A DNA stretch of 32,363 nucleotides from positions 1 to 32,363 of the forward strand of contig CAMWXD010000049.1 of NCBI GenBank assembly GCA_947178105.1, in the 5' to 3' direction. Position numbers and translations under genes: made by a program. Below, one piece after another: positions 29,764-32,363 of this stretch (position 1 is the stretch's first letter; the number at the start of each line of letters is the position of its first letter). The DNA comes from an uncultured Eubacterium sp. GTDB lineage: Bacteria; Bacillota; Clostridia; Lachnospirales; Lachnospiraceae. The notes below the pieces were generated by a model, which ran no database searches, was not told the DNA's origin, and worked only from the letters and a program-made list of their open reading frames with translations.

Positions 29764-31719
29764 ATGGAACAAAATGAAAATCAATACGAAGAACCAGACC
29801 GCACAAAAGCAGCCTTTTTGATCGGAGGGCTCCTTGTCATACTGGCGGCTGTTATTCTTGTAATCTATTTATTTACCGACAGAACAAGGGCTTCTACCGG
29901 AGAAGGGGAAGCTGTGCGTATCACGCCGGAACGGATTGAGCAAATCTCGGATGAAGTCAGTGAGCAGGTACTGGATACGCTCCGTACGGATATCCTGGCT
30001 GGCAGGATCCAGGACGCAGTACAGAAGGAATTAAGCAGCGAAAAGCTCTATGAGATCCTTGCGGATGGTAAGATCGAAGCAGTCGCAGTCGGAAAAGAGG
30101 AATTACGGGACATAATCGCCGTAATACTGGCGGATCTTGGCATTTCCGGCGACGGAGTATTTACCGAAGAGCAGAAAAAGTATATCAGGCTTGCTGTAAA
30201 AGAAGCACTGGACAAGGCGCTTACACAGATCAGCGTATCGCAGCTTCTTACGGATGAAGAAAAGCGGGAGCTGGAAGAACGCCTGAAACAGGAATTGTCC
30301 GGGATGCTCAAAAGCCAGATCCAAAACAGTGCTTATGGGCTGACAGGCGCGGAGCTGGAAAAGCTGAAACAGTCGCTGCATATTGAAAGCCTGGTAACCG
30401 GAGCTGTGGACAAAGCAACACGGCAGCAGTTGGAAAAAATAAAGACAAATCTGATCACAGAGATCAAAAGCAGTGTGAAGACGCCGGTAAAGGGGAAAGA
30501 CTATTTTACAGATGCGGATATCAAATCTATTCAGGAGAAGGTATTAAAAACCGCAAATAAGGAAACGCTGAAACAGGCGGAGAGCCTGGCTTTAAAAATC
30601 AATGAAGTCAAAACCTCTGTAACTGCATTGTCAAAGCTGGTGAAGGAGCTTCAGGCACTGGACCAGCAAAAATCAGCAGATATCCAAAAACTGAAAGATA
30701 GTATTACGAAAATAAACCAGTCGATTCAAAATATTCATACTGTGACAAAACAGTTGACAGCAGCCATTACCATTACAGGCAGCAAACTGGAGCAAGTGAC
30801 TGTTTTGGGCAGTGATGTGCAGTCTGCGCCAATTTCCACCGCGGATATGACGATTGCACAATTTGTAGATGTACTCGCAGGGAATGGCCAAGCATATACA
30901 AAAGCCATCCAGGAATTGAATAAGATCGTAAAACAGCTCAAGGATGACAATGCCAGGCAGGACGAGAATTTCAAGCAAACAGTCAAGGAACTGGAGCATT
31001 CGCTTTCTGACAATGGAAAAAATCTGGAAAATATAAAAGCAGAGCTGGAAAAGAGCGGCAAGGAGTTAAAAGCAGAGCTTCAAAAAAATGGCGAAGAACT
31101 GAAAAAACAGTTGGATGGCCAGTCAGAGAATCTTGAAAAAAGGCTTGAGGAAGAGAAAAAAGAACGTGAAGCAGCAGACGAAAAGCTGCAAGAGCAGGCG
31201 GATGCAGCAGACAAGCTTACCGGCGACCCAAAGGATGCGGGTGATGCGCCGGGAGATACCGTCTTTCAAAAAATCGGCGCGATTGTGCGCATCTTGTCAA
31301 AAGACGGAATCAGCGGGCTTTTTGAAGCGTTGAAAGGGATCGGAGGAGCAGAGACCGTACAGGAAGGATTGGAAAACCTGCATACAGACGTTGTGGATGC
31401 AAGAGAGCGTGTTGGAGAGCTGGAAAAAGAAAAATGGTTTTCTGACTTGGTTTTGCTCGCGGAGCCGGAAGGCGCCAATGGTTATACGTATCAGGAAAGC
31501 GGTTCTGCCTATGTCTATCAGATCCCGCTCGTAACAGAGAAAGACCAGATTGACCTGAGCGCAGACGATACGGCTGTTGTAGTGCATTTTACAAAGCCAG
31601 ACAGGCTGCCATCGAATGTTGCGCTGTCGACAAGCGGAAATGCACTTTTGATTTCGTTTACCAACAGGCCGACCCGCAATATCCATATTACGTCGATTCA
31701 TGTATATAAGGAGAAGTAA
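29764..31719 (+). CDS. membrane-anchored extracellular coiled-coil protein
   Basis: This is a 651-residue protein with a short acidic cytoplasmic N-terminus, one membrane helix (about 19-38, LIGGLLVILAAVILVIYLF) and a very long outside region. Residues about 50-240 are helical, then long coiled coils run about 255-335 and 385-490, with heptads of Leu, Ile and Lys/Glu and repeats such as KAELEKSGKELKAELQKNGE. A compact beta-rich C-terminal domain (about 565-651, VLLAEPEGANGYTYQESGSA onward) follows. It is unrelated to any family I can name. The architecture resembles a stalk presenting a small head, as in adhesins or fibre proteins. AAAGGAAA precedes the ATG. The next gene follows after 70 bases and encodes a secreted protein, so they may act together at the surface. 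Confidence 0.85.
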   Translation: MEQNENQYEEPDRTKAAFLIGGLLVILAAVILVIYLFTDRTRASTGEGEAVRITPERIEQISDEVSEQVLDTLRTDILAGRIQDAVQKELSSEKLYEILADGKIEAVAVGKEELRDIIAVILADLGISGDGVFTEEQKKYIRLAVKEALDKALTQISVSQLLTDEEKRELEERLKQELSGMLKSQIQNSAYGLTGAELEKLKQSLHIESLVTGAVDKATRQQLEKIKTNLITEIKSSVKTPVKGKDYFTDADIKSIQEKVLKTANKETLKQAESLALKINEVKTSVTALSKLVKELQALDQQKSADIQKLKDSITKINQSIQNIHTVTKQLTAAITITGSKLEQVTVLGSDVQSAPISTADMTIAQFVDVLAGNGQAYTKAIQELNKIVKQLKDDNARQDENFKQTVKELEHSLSDNGKNLENIKAELEKSGKELKAELQKNGEELKKQLDGQSENLEKRLEEEKKEREAADEKLQEQADAADKLTGDPKDAGDAPGDTVFQKIGAIVRILSKDGISGLFEALKGIGGAETVQEGLENLHTDVVDARERVGELEKEKWFSDLVLLAEPEGANGYTYQESGSAYVYQIPLVTEKDQIDLSADDTAVVVHFTKPDRLPSNVALSTSGNALLISFTNRPTRNIHITSIHVYKEK

Positions 31720-31789
31720 ATGCAGGAAGCATACAGCTTTAGGAAAAACAGTTTAATAAAACAGGGACTTTCAGAAGGGAGAATTGATA

Positions 31790-32363
31790 ATGAAACATAA
31801 AACAAGAAAAGCAGTTTCACTGCTTCTGCTATCTGGTATGCTGGCCAGCGTACCAAAAACAAGAAGCGAGGCAGCAGTCATTACATCCAATGCAACAGAC
31901 AAAACAGCAGTTTTGTTTCAGGAGCATACAGCATACAGTGCGGGCGACTATGTCGTATATGACGGCGAAATGTATCTTTGCACCGAGGAGGTACAGGGAG
32001 CCTGGGAGACGGCAGCGCCGAAGTTTATGCAGATTACGAAAAACCATGCGCTTGGTACGGCTGAGGATTTGTCTGCTTCTTATGAGGAAGAAAAAGACCC
32101 GTCGAGGGAACAATCTTTGATGGCTTTTTCAGCAAATGTATGGCAGAAGCTGAAAGGATTTTTCGGGATGGACAATCAGGATGCCGGAACTGACAAAGAA
32201 CACTATAAAAATGCTTCTGTCAGCGCAAAGTTAAATTATCTGGAGGAGAAGAATGAGACGCTGCATGAGGATATGACTGGACTGCGAAAGTGGATCAGTG
32301 ATTCTTTTCAATCTGTCAGTAGTGGAAAATCTTTGATAGCAGGCGCTATTACTGACAAAGAGG
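31790..32363 (+). CDS. secreted protein with carbohydrate-binding-like module, 5' part
   Basis: The reading frame is open from the ATG at 31790 to the window end (191 codons so far), so the gene is partial. AAGGGAG lies 9 bases upstream. The N-terminus is a signal peptide: KHKTRK, then a Leu-rich core SLLLLSGMLASV, with cleavage probably near residue 28-30. Residues about 50-80 read YSAGDYVVYDGEMYLCTEEV and then W, matching the YxxGDxVxYxGxxYxC pattern of small CBM5/12-type and phage-fibre sugar-binding modules. After that comes a helical segment (NYLEEKNETLHEDMTGLRKW). It is probably cotranscribed with the coiled-coil gene. Binding to a polysaccharide or host glycan is inference from the motif. 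Confidence 0.8.
   Translation, partial: MKHKTRKAVSLLLLSGMLASVPKTRSEAAVITSNATDKTAVLFQEHTAYSAGDYVVYDGEMYLCTEEVQGAWETAAPKFMQITKNHALGTAEDLSASYEEEKDPSREQSLMAFSANVWQKLKGFFGMDNQDAGTDKEHYKNASVSAKLNYLEEKNETLHEDMTGLRKWISDSFQSVSSGKSLIAGAITDKE

Noticed and set aside
26646..32363. Prophage tail module
   Set aside because: The coiled-coil and sugar-binding-like proteins recall tail fibres, but there are no capsid, portal, tape-measure, lysis or integrase genes, and the first protein has a membrane anchor.

Overview
The window looks like a chromosomal segment of a Clostridia-class Gram-positive, most likely a gut Lachnospiraceae. This is inferred from the gene families, strong AGGAGG-type ribosome binding sites, a Phe T-box in front of pheST, a GHKL/LytTR signalling pair, an RsiV-like DUF3298 protein under an extracytoplasmic-function (ECF) sigma-type promoter, and TadZ/CpaE-like proteins. 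Genus cannot be read from the sequence alone. Core housekeeping blocks alternate with accessory genes.

Layout. 1-1.2 kb: 3' end of an ABC exporter half. 1.3-3.6 kb: a variable patch with a hypothetical protein, a 166-bp structured mobile repeat with an 8-bp target duplication, an Imm51-like orphan immunity gene and a gutted dihydrofolate-reductase-family pseudogene. 3.6-6.3 kb: a LytTR response regulator divergent from a two-gene unit of a small two-helix membrane protein and a GHKL sensor kinase. 6.4-10.1 kb: a heterodimeric ABC multidrug-type exporter with one degenerate and one intact ATP site. 10.1-11.1 kb: an alpha/beta hydrolase. 11.1-13.3 kb: a promoter-terminator leader and a MATE transporter fused to a cytidylate-kinase-like domain. 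13.6-16.6 kb: an M18 aminopeptidase and an AAA-like/PD-(D/E)XK protein. 16.6-20.4 kb: T-box, pheS and pheT. 20.4-21.9 kb: a second copy of the structured repeat (117 identical bp), then a MarR regulator with two operator-like palindromes around its promoter, overlapping a GNAT-cupin fusion gene. 22-25.3 kb: a 63-residue protein, hisS and aspS. 25.4-26.3 kb: a secreted DUF3298 protein behind an ECF-type promoter. 26.4-32.4 kb: a leader with tandem 37-bp repeats, two overlapping TadZ/CpaE-like genes lacking the Walker A lysine, a CNNM/CorC-type membrane protein on the minus strand that overlaps the second of these by 192 bp, a membrane-anchored coiled-coil protein, and a secreted protein with a carbohydrate-binding-like module that runs off the window.

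How the parts may work together. The GHKL kinase and LytTR regulator probably form an Agr-like envelope or peptide-sensing system beside an ABC exporter that could be its output. This is inference from adjacency. MarR probably controls itself and the GNAT-cupin gene. pheST is controlled by uncharged tRNA-Phe. The right end looks like part of a surface-structure (Tad/Flp-like) locus whose expected cpaF/tadB/tadC genes are absent here. No rRNA, tRNA, CRISPR array, complete insertion sequence, integrase or replication origin was seen. The best candidates for something under-described are the structured repeat, the MATE-kinase fusion with its leader, the ECF-controlled DUF3298 protein and the lysine-less TadZ-like pair.
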